A stretch of 64,000 nt of DNA from Rhizobium etli CFN 42 (GTDB lineage: Bacteria > Pseudomonadota > Alphaproteobacteria > Rhizobiales > Rhizobiaceae), in contig NC_007761.1 in NCBI RefSeq assembly GCF_000092045.1, positions 2,979,001-3,043,000 on the forward strand, in the 5' to 3' direction. The notes under the pieces were generated by a model that was not told where the DNA came from, searched no databases, and saw only the letters and a list, made by a program, of their open reading frames with translations. A program made the translations under genes and the position numbers. This document shows, in pieces, positions 9,371 through 17,923 of the stretch (its first letter is position 1; the number at the start of each line of letters is the position of its first letter).

Positions 9371-10132
9371 TCAGGAGTAACGCGGTAGCGCCGACAGCAG
9401 CCGGTGCAGCGTGTCGATTGTCGAGAAATCGGCGATCCCGTCCACCCGTTCGGGCCGGAAATGGCGCTGGAAGGCTTCCACGTCGCCGGCCGTCTTTTCG
9501 GAGAATTTGCCCGTAATTTCAGTGCCGTAACCATAAAGTGACAGCATCGACTGCAGCGCTTCCACCGGCTGGCCGGCATCCCCGCGCTGAAAGAAACGCC
9601 CGCCGGTGATCGTTGCCGGCTCGACCCAATGTCCCACACCCGCCCGATGAAGCTCGGCCCAAGGGAATTTCTCGCCCGGATCGACCTTGCGAATCGGTGC
9701 GACATCGGAATGCCCGAGCACTCTTTCTGGCGCGATCGACCAACGTTTGACACAGTCGCGACACAATTCGATGACTGCTGCGATCTGCTCTTTCGGATAG
9801 TCGGGAAGACCGCCGGGATGGCCGGCATTGGCGATTTCGATGCCAATCGACAGCGAATTGATATCGCTCTCGCCGTGCCAGCTGCTCTTGCCCGCATGCC
9901 AAGCACGCCGCGCCTCCGGCACGAGCTGGATCACCTCGCCATTCTCGTGCACGAAATAATGGCTGGAAACCTGGCTCTCGCCCCGACAGAGCCAGTCGAG
10001 CGCGCCGTCGGCCGTCGGCATACCGGTATAATGCAGAAGGATCATATCGGGACACCGCCCGCGCGCCCGCTCGCCGTGATTGGGCGACGGCCGCACGCAA
10101 GCGCCTCGATAATCGGCCTCGAAAGAGGTCAT
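9371..10132 (-). CDS. N-acetylmuramoyl-L-alanine amidase (amidase_2) with peptidoglycan-binding domain
   Basis: 253 residues. Zinc amidase domain (about 25-165) with the three expected ligands H34 (ILLHYTGMP), H141 (LGHSDVAP) and D151 (KVDPGEKFPW), and the substrate stretch SSHYFVHENGEV. A C-terminal peptidoglycan-binding domain (about 178-248) carries the FQRGDAGQPVEALQ...GTEITGKF pattern. No signal peptide is apparent, so an AmpD-like role in cytoplasmic muropeptide recycling is as likely as a wall hydrolase. Its ATG overlaps the stop of the upstream DnaJ/TerB gene by 4 bp (ATGA), implying translational coupling. The 206-bp gap to the next gene on the left holds nothing I recognise. Confidence 0.9.
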   Translation of the reverse strand: MTSFEADYRGACVRPSPNHGERARGRCPDMILLHYTGMPTADGALDWLCRGESQVSSHYFVHENGEVIQLVPEARRAWHAGKSSWHGESDINSLSIGIEIANAGHPGGLPDYPKEQIAAVIELCRDCVKRWSIAPERVLGHSDVAPIRKVDPGEKFPWAELHRAGVGHWVEPATITGGRFFQRGDAGQPVEALQSMLSLYGYGTEITGKFSEKTAGDVEAFQRHFRPERVDGIADFSTIDTLHRLLSALPRYS

Positions 10133-10836
10133 GCGGCGCGGCGTTCCTTCTCGATCGCCGCATAGGCTGCGTTCAGCGCCGCCATCCGCTCATTGGCAAT
10201 CAAATGAAACTCCTTCGGGACCCCACGCGAGATTAGTCGATCGGGATGATGTTCGCTGACCAGGCCGCGGTAACGGCGGCGGATCGTTGGAAAATCGTCC
10301 AAAGGCGACACGCCGAGCACCTTGTAGGGATCACCGCCGGACGAGACGTGGCGAGCGGCGATCTGCTCGAAACGAGTCTCGCTCATTTCAAAAATTTCGC
10401 CGATGTGGCGCAGGAAGTTCAGTTCCTTCTCATGGATCAGCCCGTCGGCCTTGGCGATATGGAAGAGGCCATCGAGCACGTCTTCCAATACCGTGCAATT
10501 GGCCGCGCAGGTAATGCAGAGCGTCGAGAGCCGCTCGGCATAGGCTTCATAGCCGGCAACATCCTGACGCGCGAGGTTATAAAGCCTGGCGACGTTCTTG
10601 GCCTGGTCCTCGGGAAATTCGAAGATTTCCCGGAAAGCCTCGACCTCCTTCTCGCTGACGATGCCGTCGGCCTTGGCCATCTTGGCCGAAAGCGCGATGA
10701 TTGCCACGGAGAACGCCACTTTGCGCCGAGTTTCGGGATCGCCTTCGAAAACCGTTCGGATCGCCTCGACGACCGCGGAAAGCGCATTGCCCGCGGTATT
10801 GCCAATGGCATTCAACAATTTTTCCCAGAAGGACAT
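10129..10836 (-). CDS. DjlA-like protein: TerB domain plus C-terminal J domain
   Basis: 235 residues. A helical TerB/DjlA central domain (about 30-160) carries two acidic metal-site-like repeats, AKADGIVSEKE and AKADGLIHEKE. The C-terminal J domain (about 168-235) has the diagnostic HPD at 197-199 (SEHHPDRL), so it should stimulate an Hsp70 ATPase. The N-terminus is only weakly hydrophobic (NAIGNTAGNALSAVVEAI), not a clear DjlA-type membrane anchor. It is first in a two-gene unit with the amidase, an arrangement that hints at a shared envelope-stress or wall-recycling role. Family call is firm; process is inferred. Confidence 0.88.
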   Translation of the reverse strand: MSFWEKLLNAIGNTAGNALSAVVEAIRTVFEGDPETRRKVAFSVAIIALSAKMAKADGIVSEKEVEAFREIFEFPEDQAKNVARLYNLARQDVAGYEAYAERLSTLCITCAANCTVLEDVLDGLFHIAKADGLIHEKELNFLRHIGEIFEMSETRFEQIAARHVSSGGDPYKVLGVSPLDDFPTIRRRYRGLVSEHHPDRLISRGVPKEFHLIANERMAALNAAYAAIEKERRAA

Positions 10837-11226
10837 CGAAAATCTCTCGCAAGCTTGTCAAGTATGAGCAATCAGCTTGACCAAAGAATCTGAGCCTTTG
10901 CAAGGCGACGATTGGTCATAGAATCGAAAACAGTTTTCACAATTCGGCAATTATTGCGCTGCAGCAAGCGGTCGGTCGCTTTCGCCGGATCTGCCGTAAG
11001 AGAGTGCCCGCACCATCTCACTCGATACTTAACCGCCGATTTTCACAAACAGTTCCCGACAAGCAAAGCGGGCTTGAAACGATTATATTGATACTTCGCG
11101 CCGCCTTCGCTGTTCAACCCGGCCAAAAGCCGCTTCTTTCGTAAATTCTTTACTTTACAGAGCCCTTTCCCTGCCGCATCCATGCGCTAGCTAACGCTGC
11201 CGCACTGAACACCATAGGAGGGAATC
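10837..11226. other. 390-bp divergent intergenic region, no gene seen
   Basis: Separates the divergent djlA-like gene and pfp. No open frame with a credible ribosome site, no strong hairpin and no known operator were recognised. The only clear signal is the ribosome binding site AGGAGG at 11216-11221, six bases before the pfp ATG. Promoters for both genes must lie here, but I could not assign -35/-10 pairs with confidence. Confidence 0.6.
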
Positions 11227-12438
11227 ATGGCCAAACAGAAAGTCGCAATGCTGACCGCCGGAGGCCTGGCGCCCTGTCTTTCATCCGCAGTTGGCGGCCT
11301 CATCGAACGCTACAGCGACGTCGCGCCCGAAATCGACATCGTCGCCTATAAGTCCGGCTATCAGGGCGTGCTGCTCGGTGATCGCATAGAGATCACTCGC
11401 CAGATGCGGGAAAAGGCGCCGCTGCTGCACCGCTATGGCGGCTCACCGATCGGAAATAGCCGCGTCAAGCTCACCAATGCCGCCGACTGCGTCAAGCGCA
11501 GCCTTGTTAAGGAAGGCGAGAATCCGCTGAGGGTTGCCGCCGAACGTCTGGCCGATGACGGCATCACCATTCTCCACACGATCGGGGGCGACGACACCAA
11601 TACCACGGCCGCCGACCTTGCCGCCTACCTCGCCGCCAACGGCTACGACCTGACCGTCGTCGGCCTGCCGAAGACGGTCGACAACGATGTCGTCCCCATC
11701 CGCCAGTCGCTCGGCGCCTGGACGGCCGCCGAAGTCGGCGCCCATTTCTTCGATAATGTCAGCAATGAGCAGACGGCCGCACCGCGCACGCTCGTCATCC
11801 ACGAGGTGATGGGCCGCCATTGCGGCTGGCTGACGGCAGCCACCGCCCGCGCCTATCTTCAGCGCACCAGTCGCAACGAGTACGTCGACGGCCTGATGAT
11901 GGACGCGCATCTGAAGAGCATCGACGCCGTCTATCTGCCCGAAATGGCCTTCGACCTCGACGCCGAGGCCGCCCGCCTGAAGGACATCATGGACCGCACC
12001 GGCCATGCCACCGTCTTCGTCTCGGAAGGCGCTTGCCTCGACGCCATCGTCGCCGAGCGTGAAGCTGCCGGTGAGACTGTCAAGCGTGACGCTTTCGGCC
12101 ACGTGAAGATCGACACGATCAATGTCGGTGCCTGGTTCCAGAAGCAGTTCGCCAACCTCCTGAACGCAGAGCGTTCGCTGGTGCAGAAATCGGGCTATTT
12201 CGCTCGCTCGGCCCCGGCCAATGGCGACGACCTCAGGCTGATCCAGAGCATGGTCGATCTCGCCGTCGAAAGCGCGCTCAATAAGGTCTCCGGCGTCACC
12301 GGCCATGACGAAGCGCAGAACGGTAAGTTGCGCACTATAGAATTTCCCCGCATCAAAGGTGGCAAAGCTTTTGACCTGTCGACGGCATGGTTTGCCGAAG
12401 TCATGGACAATATAGGGCAGAAATACAAAGAAGCATGA
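11227..12438 (+). CDS. pfp: PPi-dependent 6-phosphofructokinase
   Basis: 403-residue cytoplasmic enzyme interconverting fructose-6-P + PPi and fructose-1,6-bisP + Pi. N-terminal MLTAGGLAPCLSS phosphate-binding loop; GGDD at 120-123, where the second Asp instead of Gly (ATP enzymes have GGDG) marks PPi use; active-site PKTVDND at 148-154, with the Lys typical of PPi enzymes; MGRHCGW at about 195-201. Strong RBS AGGAGG. Many rhizobia lack the ATP-type enzyme and run Entner-Doudoroff glycolysis, so the reversible PPi enzyme probably serves the gluconeogenic or pentose side. Stands alone; the next gene follows 58 bp on. Confidence 0.95.
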   Translation: MAKQKVAMLTAGGLAPCLSSAVGGLIERYSDVAPEIDIVAYKSGYQGVLLGDRIEITRQMREKAPLLHRYGGSPIGNSRVKLTNAADCVKRSLVKEGENPLRVAAERLADDGITILHTIGGDDTNTTAADLAAYLAANGYDLTVVGLPKTVDNDVVPIRQSLGAWTAAEVGAHFFDNVSNEQTAAPRTLVIHEVMGRHCGWLTAATARAYLQRTSRNEYVDGLMMDAHLKSIDAVYLPEMAFDLDAEAARLKDIMDRTGHATVFVSEGACLDAIVAEREAAGETVKRDAFGHVKIDTINVGAWFQKQFANLLNAERSLVQKSGYFARSAPANGDDLRLIQSMVDLAVESALNKVSGVTGHDEAQNGKLRTIEFPRIKGGKAFDLSTAWFAEVMDNIGQKYKEA

Positions 12439-12496
12439 TTGACGGACGGTTAATATGGTGTCTTTGCTTATTCCCGACGGAATAGGAGGAGATTCC

Positions 12497-13132
12497 ATGT
12501 CGCTCGAAGCTTGGCTCGCTTTTGCTGCCGCGTCCGCCATCATGCTGGCCATACCGGGGCCGACGATACTGCTCGTCGTCTCCTATGCGCTTGGCCATGG
12601 GCGCCGGATGGCCTTTGCGACGGTGAGCGGCGTGGCGCTTGGCGACTTCACCGCCATGACCGCGTCCCTCTTCGGTCTCGGCGCGGTGCTCGCCACCTCC
12701 GCCGCCCTCTTCACCCTTTTGAAGTGGATCGGCGGCGCCTACCTGATCTGGCTGGGAATCAAGCTCTGGCGGGCTCCGGTGATTGGCGAGCCGGTCGCCG
12801 ACAACGACAATCTGCCGGAGGAAAAGTCGATTAAGATCTTCCTGCACGCCTATATCGTTACCGCCCTCAATCCGAAGAGTATCGTCTTCTTCGTCGCCTT
12901 CGTGCCGCAGTTCCTCAACCCGACCCTGCCCTTCTTCGGGCAGATGGCGATCATGGAGGCGACATTCCTGGTGTTGGCGGTCCTCAACGCCGCCACCTAT
13001 GCTTTTCTCGCCCATTCCGCTCGCGGACTGATTCGCAAGGCGAGCGTCCAGCGCGCCGTCAACAGGACCGGTGGCACCCTGCTGATCGCTGCGGGCGCCG
13101 TCACGGCTGGATATCGCCGTATTGCGGCTTAA
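12497..13132 (+). CDS. LysE/RhtB-family amino-acid exporter
   Basis: 211-residue inner-membrane protein with about six hydrophobic segments and the family N-terminal pattern AIPGPTILLVVSYALGHGRR, plus a GAYLIWLGIKLWR helix and a conserved LNPKSIVFFVAFVPQF segment. Members export amino acids such as homoserine, threonine or lysine; substrate unknown here. Start at 12497 is supported by AGGAGGA at 12484-12490; the frame is open upstream to 12455 but without a ribosome site. Follows pfp on the same strand and may share its transcript. Confidence 0.88.
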   Translation: MSLEAWLAFAAASAIMLAIPGPTILLVVSYALGHGRRMAFATVSGVALGDFTAMTASLFGLGAVLATSAALFTLLKWIGGAYLIWLGIKLWRAPVIGEPVADNDNLPEEKSIKIFLHAYIVTALNPKSIVFFVAFVPQFLNPTLPFFGQMAIMEATFLVLAVLNAATYAFLAHSARGLIRKASVQRAVNRTGGTLLIAAGAVTAGYRRIAA

Positions 13133-13277
13133 TAAACCGGGTATCGCGCTATTGCAGCTTAGAAATATTCCGTGGTTGCCGGAATGCAACGAATAGGTTA
13201 ATGGGGTCATCGGGTTTAAGCTTTTTAGTAACTTTTATAACGCTGCCGGGGCGGCGCGATTTCACGAAAGTGACGGA

Positions 13278-14219
13278 ATGGTAGCGATCGGATTGTCCGG
13301 CCTGAAACGCAGTCTTGTCGTTTCCACGGTGCTCTGCTGCGGCGTGATCACGGGCTGCACGAGCGTCGAATATACCTCTCAGGCCGAACTGACAGCCGCT
13401 CAGACCGTGGTGCCGACGCCGAAGCCCGGCGAAGATGCGATGCTCGCCGCGGTCCCGACAGCGGAAGGTGCTGCCGGCCAGGCCATCGCCGGTACCGTTC
13501 TTCCCCAGGCAGCTCCCTCGCTCACCGCAACGGCGATGCCGAATGCGCCGGGCTCCCAGCCTGCCGATCTGACCATGCAGGCAGGCATACAGCCAGCGGC
13601 CTATGCGCAGATCCCGTTGACGCCTGAGATGACGGCGATCCAGTCCGTCGTGCCGACGCCGCGCCCGGGAACCCCCGCACAGCCGGCAACGCAGCTTGCC
13701 TTCGCCGCCACGCCACAGAACAGCGCGCTTGCAGCACTTGCCGCAGTCGACACCACGCCGCGCTCTATGGATTACGGCTTCGACGAGTCAGGACCGATCG
13801 ATCCGCCGACGGCTCCCCCGATGTTCAGCGACGACGACAGGGACGATGCGCCGACGGTCGAGAAGAGCTTCGTCACCAAGCTCATCCAGAAATATTCGAA
13901 GATCTACGAAATTCCCGAGACGCTGCTCCACCGCATCGTCCATCGCGAGAGCCGCTACAATCCGAAGGCTTACAACAAGCGCGGCTATTTCGGCCTGATG
14001 CAGATCAAATACAACACCGCCAAATCCATGGGCTATGACGGTGCGCCGGGCGGCCTGTTCGACGCCGAGACCAACATTAAATATGCCGCAAAATATCTGC
14101 GCGGCGCCTGGCTCGTCTCCGACAACAAGGAAGACGACGCCGTCCGCCTCTATGCGCGCGGCTATTACTACGACGCCAAGCGCAAGGGCATGAATGCTGT
14201 CGCCCAGGGTAATTACTGA
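13278..14219 (+). CDS. Lipoprotein lytic transglycosylase (SLT domain)
   Basis: 313 residues. Signal peptide with lipobox GVITGC (Cys at about 27), so predicted to be an envelope lipoprotein. A long low-complexity Ala/Pro/Thr linker (about 30-195) contains two copies of a VVPTP(K/R)PG unit about 75 residues apart, preceded by similar QT/QS. The C-terminal SLT domain (about 200-310) has catalytic Glu in IVHRESRYNP, then GYFGLMQIKYNTAKSMGY and a final ARGYYYDAKRKG. Predicted to cleave glycan strands. Convergent with the serine hydrolase that ends 46 bp downstream. Confidence 0.9.
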   Translation: MVAIGLSGLKRSLVVSTVLCCGVITGCTSVEYTSQAELTAAQTVVPTPKPGEDAMLAAVPTAEGAAGQAIAGTVLPQAAPSLTATAMPNAPGSQPADLTMQAGIQPAAYAQIPLTPEMTAIQSVVPTPRPGTPAQPATQLAFAATPQNSALAALAAVDTTPRSMDYGFDESGPIDPPTAPPMFSDDDRDDAPTVEKSFVTKLIQKYSKIYEIPETLLHRIVHRESRYNPKAYNKRGYFGLMQIKYNTAKSMGYDGAPGGLFDAETNIKYAAKYLRGAWLVSDNKEDDAVRLYARGYYYDAKRKGMNAVAQGNY

Positions 14220-14265
14220 AACCGGGCAGCTACCGAAACAACCCAATTGAAACAGCGGTCGTAGC

Positions 14266-15687
14266 CTACGGCCGCGGCTGAGCCTGCCGTTGTGATTCGG
14301 CCTGCTGTTGCGGTGCTCGCGCTTGCGGCAACGCTGCCAAGACAGCCTTCAGAAGCGTCTGCGGTTGATAGCCGAGCCAGCCTGGCGTCAGCCCCAGGCG
14401 GACGACGATCAGATTGGCGGAAGGCACGATCGCCATGCTCTGCCCGTCATGCCCCGTCAGCCAGAACGTATCCTCCGGCAGCCCGAACGCAGTATTCGAG
14501 CCGCCGGGCGCGAGCCAGGCCTGGCCTTGCGTATACCGGCCGTTCGACGCTGCCGTCGGCGTGCGCATGGCGCCGACGAACCCCTCCGGCAACAGCCGCC
14601 GCCCGTTCCAGACACCATCCTGCAGCAGGAACTGCCCGAAGCGGGCCCAATCATGTGCCGTTGCGTAGAGATAGGAGCTGCCGACAAAGGTGCCGCGCGC
14701 GTCGAGTTCGAAGACGGCACTCGTCATGCCGAGCGGGGAGAAGAGCGCGTCGCGCGGGTAGGAAAAGGCTGCCGGCGCATTGCCGATTCTGTTCATCCAG
14801 ATGCGCGACAAGAGCACGGCCGTGCCGCTCGAATAGCGGAAGCGCTGACCCGGCGCCGCCTCCATCGGCGAATTGGCCGGTAGCGACACCATGTCGGGGT
14901 CGAGATAGAGCATGCGCGTCACATCGGCGACGTCGCCATAGTCCTCGTTGAACGCCAGGCCGCTCTCCATGCCGAGCAGGTCGGATACTTTGATCCTGGC
15001 GCGCTGATCGTCCTTCCACTGCGCCAGCAGATGATCGTCGTCGAAGGAGATCTTGCCGTCGAGCATCAGCCGCCCGAGGATCGCCGCATTCACCGTCTTC
15101 GTCATTGACCAACCGATCAGCGGCGTCTTCGCCGAGAATCGGGGGCCATAGGCTTCGGCGACGATGCGGCCGTCACGCACCACCACGATCGCCCGCATCG
15201 CCGGGCCGGCAAGCGCGGAATCGCCCAGCAGCGCGGCGATTTTCCTGTCGGGATCACCTACGCCCTCGCCCTGCGGCCATGAGGCATCGTTCGTCTCCAT
15301 CCTGGCCGGGACATCGAGGGGCACGGCATTCGCCGCCGCCTCGAAATCGGCGTCCGGCACGCTCGTACAGCCGAGGCCGCTGCGATAGAGCGCGTAACTC
15401 GGCGCGAACAGCCCCATGAAACGCGCCGTCACATGGCCGTTGCCGCGGTCAACGCTGACGCGCATCAGCCGCAGTAGCGGATTTCCGGGCGCCTGGACGT
15501 CGTCATGAAGCACATCATCCGCGTCCCGGCCGGCGATGAAGACGTTGGAGCAGACGATTTTGGCGGCATAGCCATCGCCGACGCGTAAGAGTTCCGGCGG
15601 CCGGACGAAAAGCCAGGCGGCACCGGCAACGACGATGAAAACGAGAAGAAGAGCAAGCGCCTTCAGGACACGCAGGACAAATTGCAT
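14266..15687 (-). CDS. Membrane-anchored serine hydrolase, class C beta-lactamase/PBP-like fold
   Basis: 473 residues. N-terminal membrane anchor or signal (LKALALLLVFIVVAGAAWLF) and a large extracytoplasmic domain of the beta-lactamase-related family: nucleophile motif SMTK in PLIGWSMTKTVNAAIL, then LLGMESGLAFNEDYGD, YSSGT and a C-terminal LTGHDGQSMAIVPSANLIVVRLG. Family members include esterases, D-aminopeptidases and 6-aminohexanoate-oligomer hydrolases; a true beta-lactamase activity is not implied. Start at 15687 is favoured by GGAGGA upstream (about 15691-15700 on the minus strand). Divergent from btaA. Confidence 0.87.
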   Translation of the reverse strand: MQFVLRVLKALALLLVFIVVAGAAWLFVRPPELLRVGDGYAAKIVCSNVFIAGRDADDVLHDDVQAPGNPLLRLMRVSVDRGNGHVTARFMGLFAPSYALYRSGLGCTSVPDADFEAAANAVPLDVPARMETNDASWPQGEGVGDPDRKIAALLGDSALAGPAMRAIVVVRDGRIVAEAYGPRFSAKTPLIGWSMTKTVNAAILGRLMLDGKISFDDDHLLAQWKDDQRARIKVSDLLGMESGLAFNEDYGDVADVTRMLYLDPDMVSLPANSPMEAAPGQRFRYSSGTAVLLSRIWMNRIGNAPAAFSYPRDALFSPLGMTSAVFELDARGTFVGSSYLYATAHDWARFGQFLLQDGVWNGRRLLPEGFVGAMRTPTAASNGRYTQGQAWLAPGGSNTAFGLPEDTFWLTGHDGQSMAIVPSANLIVVRLGLTPGWLGYQPQTLLKAVLAALPQARAPQQQAESQRQAQPRP

Positions 15688-15819
15688 GGCATTCCTCCGA
15701 ATGACCGGAGAGAAGCAGGAATTCCGCCTGCCGAAAAGGGCGCGCCGTGCAGAATATCCGTTACCCCGATCACTTTCCGAGGAGGCCGATGTTTTCGCAC
15801 GGCGCAGGCCCACAGCCCG

Positions 15820-15837
15820 CGTCATCAAACTGTAGCA
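15820..15837 (+). promoter_or_regulatory. Candidate Pho box upstream of btaA
   Basis: Two 7-bp units separated by 4 bp: GCGTCAT (15820-15826), CAAA, CTGTAGC (15831-15837), compared with the PhoB consensus CTGTCAT-N4-CTGTCAY. The first unit matches five of seven bases and the second four of the first four, so this is a degenerate site. Its value comes from context: DGTS synthesis genes in Sinorhizobium meliloti are known to be PhoB-dependent, and the element is about 45 bp upstream of the btaA start. Confidence 0.4.
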
Positions 15838-15880
15838 GTGGCGCGCTACACGCGCTGAACGCTAAAAAGGTGACAGACTC

Positions 15881-17125
15881 ATGTCAGAATTTGCACCGGA
15901 TGCCGGCTTCCGCAAGAACCGGAAACTCAAGGACGCCCTTCTCCGCCATAAGGCTTTTTCGAAGGAAGGCTTCTCCGAGCGTCTCTTCGGCCTTCTCTTC
16001 TCCGGCCTCGTCTATCCGCAAATCTGGGAGGATCCGGATCTCGACATGCAGGCGATGGAACTGAGGCCCAATCATCGCATCGTCACCATCGGTTCCGGCG
16101 GTTGCAACATGCTCGCCTACCTTTCCAAGGCGCCGGCCTCGATCGACGTCGTCGATCTCAATCCGCACCACATCGCCCTGAACAAGCTGAAGCTCGCCGC
16201 CTTCAAGCATCTGCCCGATCACACGGATCTCGTCCGCTTCCTGGCGATGCCGAACGAGAAGTCGAACAGCCGCGCCTTCGACCGGCATCTTGCCGCCAAT
16301 CTCGACGAGGCGACCCGTAGCTATTGGAACGGCCGAAAATTCGGCCGCCGCCGCGTCACCGTCTTCGACCGCAACATCTATGAAACCGGCTTGCTCGGCC
16401 GATTCATCGGCGCAGCCCATCTTCTTGCCCGCCTGCACGGCGTCAAGCTGCGCGAGATGACCAAGACCCGCTCCATCCGCGAGCAGCGCCAGTTCTTCGA
16501 CGAGCAGATCGCGCCGCTCTTCGAAAAGCCGGTCGTGCGCTGGATCACCGGCCGCAAGAGCTCGCTCTTCGGACTCGGCATTCCTCCGCAGCAATATGAT
16601 GAGCTCGCAAGCCTCGTCGACGATCATTCGATCGCGCCGGTGTTGAAGCATCGCCTGGAAAAGCTCGCCTGTCATTTCCCGATGTGCGACAATTATTTCG
16701 CCTGGCAGGCCTTCGGCCGCCGCTATGCCACAGCAGAGGAAGGTCCGCTGCCGACCTACCTGAAGCCGGAACACTATGAGGTGATCCGCGCCAATGTCGA
16801 TCGCGTCAACGTTCATCACGCAAGTTTCACCGAACTCCTGGCCCGTGAGCCGGCTTCCTCGCGCGATCGCTATATCCTGCTCGACGCGCAGGACTGGATG
16901 ACCGACGGCCAGCTGAACGACGTCTGGCGGGAAATCACCCGCACGGCGCGCGAAGGTGCGCGCGTGATCTTCCGCACCGCCGCCGAAAAGAGCATCATCG
17001 AAGGCCGCCTGTCTCCTTCGATCCGCGACCAGTGGGATTACCTTGAGGAGAAATCGCGCGAGCTGACGGTGCTCGATCGCTCCGCGATCTACGGCGGCTT
17101 CCACATTTACGGGAAGAAGGCGTGA
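15881..17125 (+). CDS. btaA: S-adenosylmethionine:diacylglycerol 3-amino-3-carboxypropyltransferase (BtaA)
   Basis: 414 residues. BtaA transfers the aminocarboxypropyl group of SAM to diacylglycerol, making diacylglyceryl-homoserine, first step of the betaine lipid DGTS. Recognised from the DUF3419-family N-terminal LFSGLVYPQIWEDPDLDMQAM, the SAM-fold loop TIGSGGCNMLAYLS followed by VVDLNPHHIALNKLKLAAF, and a C-terminal methyltransferase-like half with LLDAQDWMTDGQL. Its stop overlaps the btaB start by 4 bp. Membrane phospholipids are replaced by DGTS under phosphate starvation in rhizobia, fitting the Pho-box-like element upstream. Confidence 0.93.
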   Translation: MSEFAPDAGFRKNRKLKDALLRHKAFSKEGFSERLFGLLFSGLVYPQIWEDPDLDMQAMELRPNHRIVTIGSGGCNMLAYLSKAPASIDVVDLNPHHIALNKLKLAAFKHLPDHTDLVRFLAMPNEKSNSRAFDRHLAANLDEATRSYWNGRKFGRRRVTVFDRNIYETGLLGRFIGAAHLLARLHGVKLREMTKTRSIREQRQFFDEQIAPLFEKPVVRWITGRKSSLFGLGIPPQQYDELASLVDDHSIAPVLKHRLEKLACHFPMCDNYFAWQAFGRRYATAEEGPLPTYLKPEHYEVIRANVDRVNVHHASFTELLAREPASSRDRYILLDAQDWMTDGQLNDVWREITRTAREGARVIFRTAAEKSIIEGRLSPSIRDQWDYLEEKSRELTVLDRSAIYGGFHIYGKKA

Positions 17126-17796
17126 GCAAGATCGGCGCCGAGACGGCAGGAAAGAGCGATCAACATGCCAGCTTGATGGATGGCATGTACCGCTACCAGC
17201 GCCATATCTATGACCTCACCCGCAAATATTACCTTCTCGGCCGTGACAGCACGATCCGCAATCTCGATGTGCCAGACGGCGGTACCCTGCTCGAGGTCGG
17301 CTGCGGCACCGGGCGCAACATGGCTTTGGCTCACAGGCATTTCCCGAGCGCCAAGCTGTTCGGCCTCGACATTTCCCAGGAAATGCTGATCTCGGCGCGC
17401 AAGACCTTCGCCACGAAAGCAACGATTCCGGAATTCCGCGTTGCCGACGCTACGGCGTTTACGCCGCGCGATTTCGGCGTCAGCGGCTTTGACCGTATCC
17501 TGATTTCCTATGCTCTGTCGATGATCCCGGACTGGGAACGCGCCGTCGATGCGTCGATCGCCGCACTTAATCCCGGCGGCCAGCTGCATATCGTCGATTT
17601 CGGCCAGCAGGAAGGCCTGCCGCGTTGGTTCCGCCGCATGCTGCAGGCCTGGCTTGCGAAATTCCATGTCACTCCGCGCGCCGATCTGCAGCAGGTTCTG
17701 GAAGCGCAGGCCCAGGAGCACAATGCGCGATTGTCCTTCGAAACAGTCGGCGGCGGTTACGCCTGGCGAGCGGTCATCAGCAGCAGGCGCTCATAA
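17122..17796 (+). CDS. btaB: Diacylglyceryl-homoserine N-methyltransferase (BtaB)
   Basis: 224-residue class I SAM methyltransferase that performs the three N-methylations converting diacylglyceryl-homoserine to diacylglyceryl-N,N,N-trimethylhomoserine. Motif I LLEVGCGTGRNM (about residues 55-66), acidic LFGLDIS, and ISYALSMIPDW in the post-motif region; no membrane segment. Starts at GTG 17122 inside the btaA stop (4-bp overlap), so the two are translationally coupled. The overlap with btaA makes the specific assignment much firmer than the generic fold would. Confidence 0.92.
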   Translation: MSKIGAETAGKSDQHASLMDGMYRYQRHIYDLTRKYYLLGRDSTIRNLDVPDGGTLLEVGCGTGRNMALAHRHFPSAKLFGLDISQEMLISARKTFATKATIPEFRVADATAFTPRDFGVSGFDRILISYALSMIPDWERAVDASIAALNPGGQLHIVDFGQQEGLPRWFRRMLQAWLAKFHVTPRADLQQVLEAQAQEHNARLSFETVGGGYAWRAVISSRRS

Positions 17797-17923
17797 TTCG
17801 CTTGAAACTAACCGATTTTTTACGTTGATATGATGAAAAGAGGGTTATTCCTCTGCTGGGCTCGTCATTTTCGAAGGTCAGGCTGTGGGGCAAAGAGATC
17901 ATTCGGTTCACGACGGGATACCC

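Noticed and set aside
14266..15687. True beta-lactamase resistance gene
   Set aside because: The SxxK and Y-S-S motifs place it in the broad serine-hydrolase family with a membrane anchor; no evidence for antibiotic hydrolysis.
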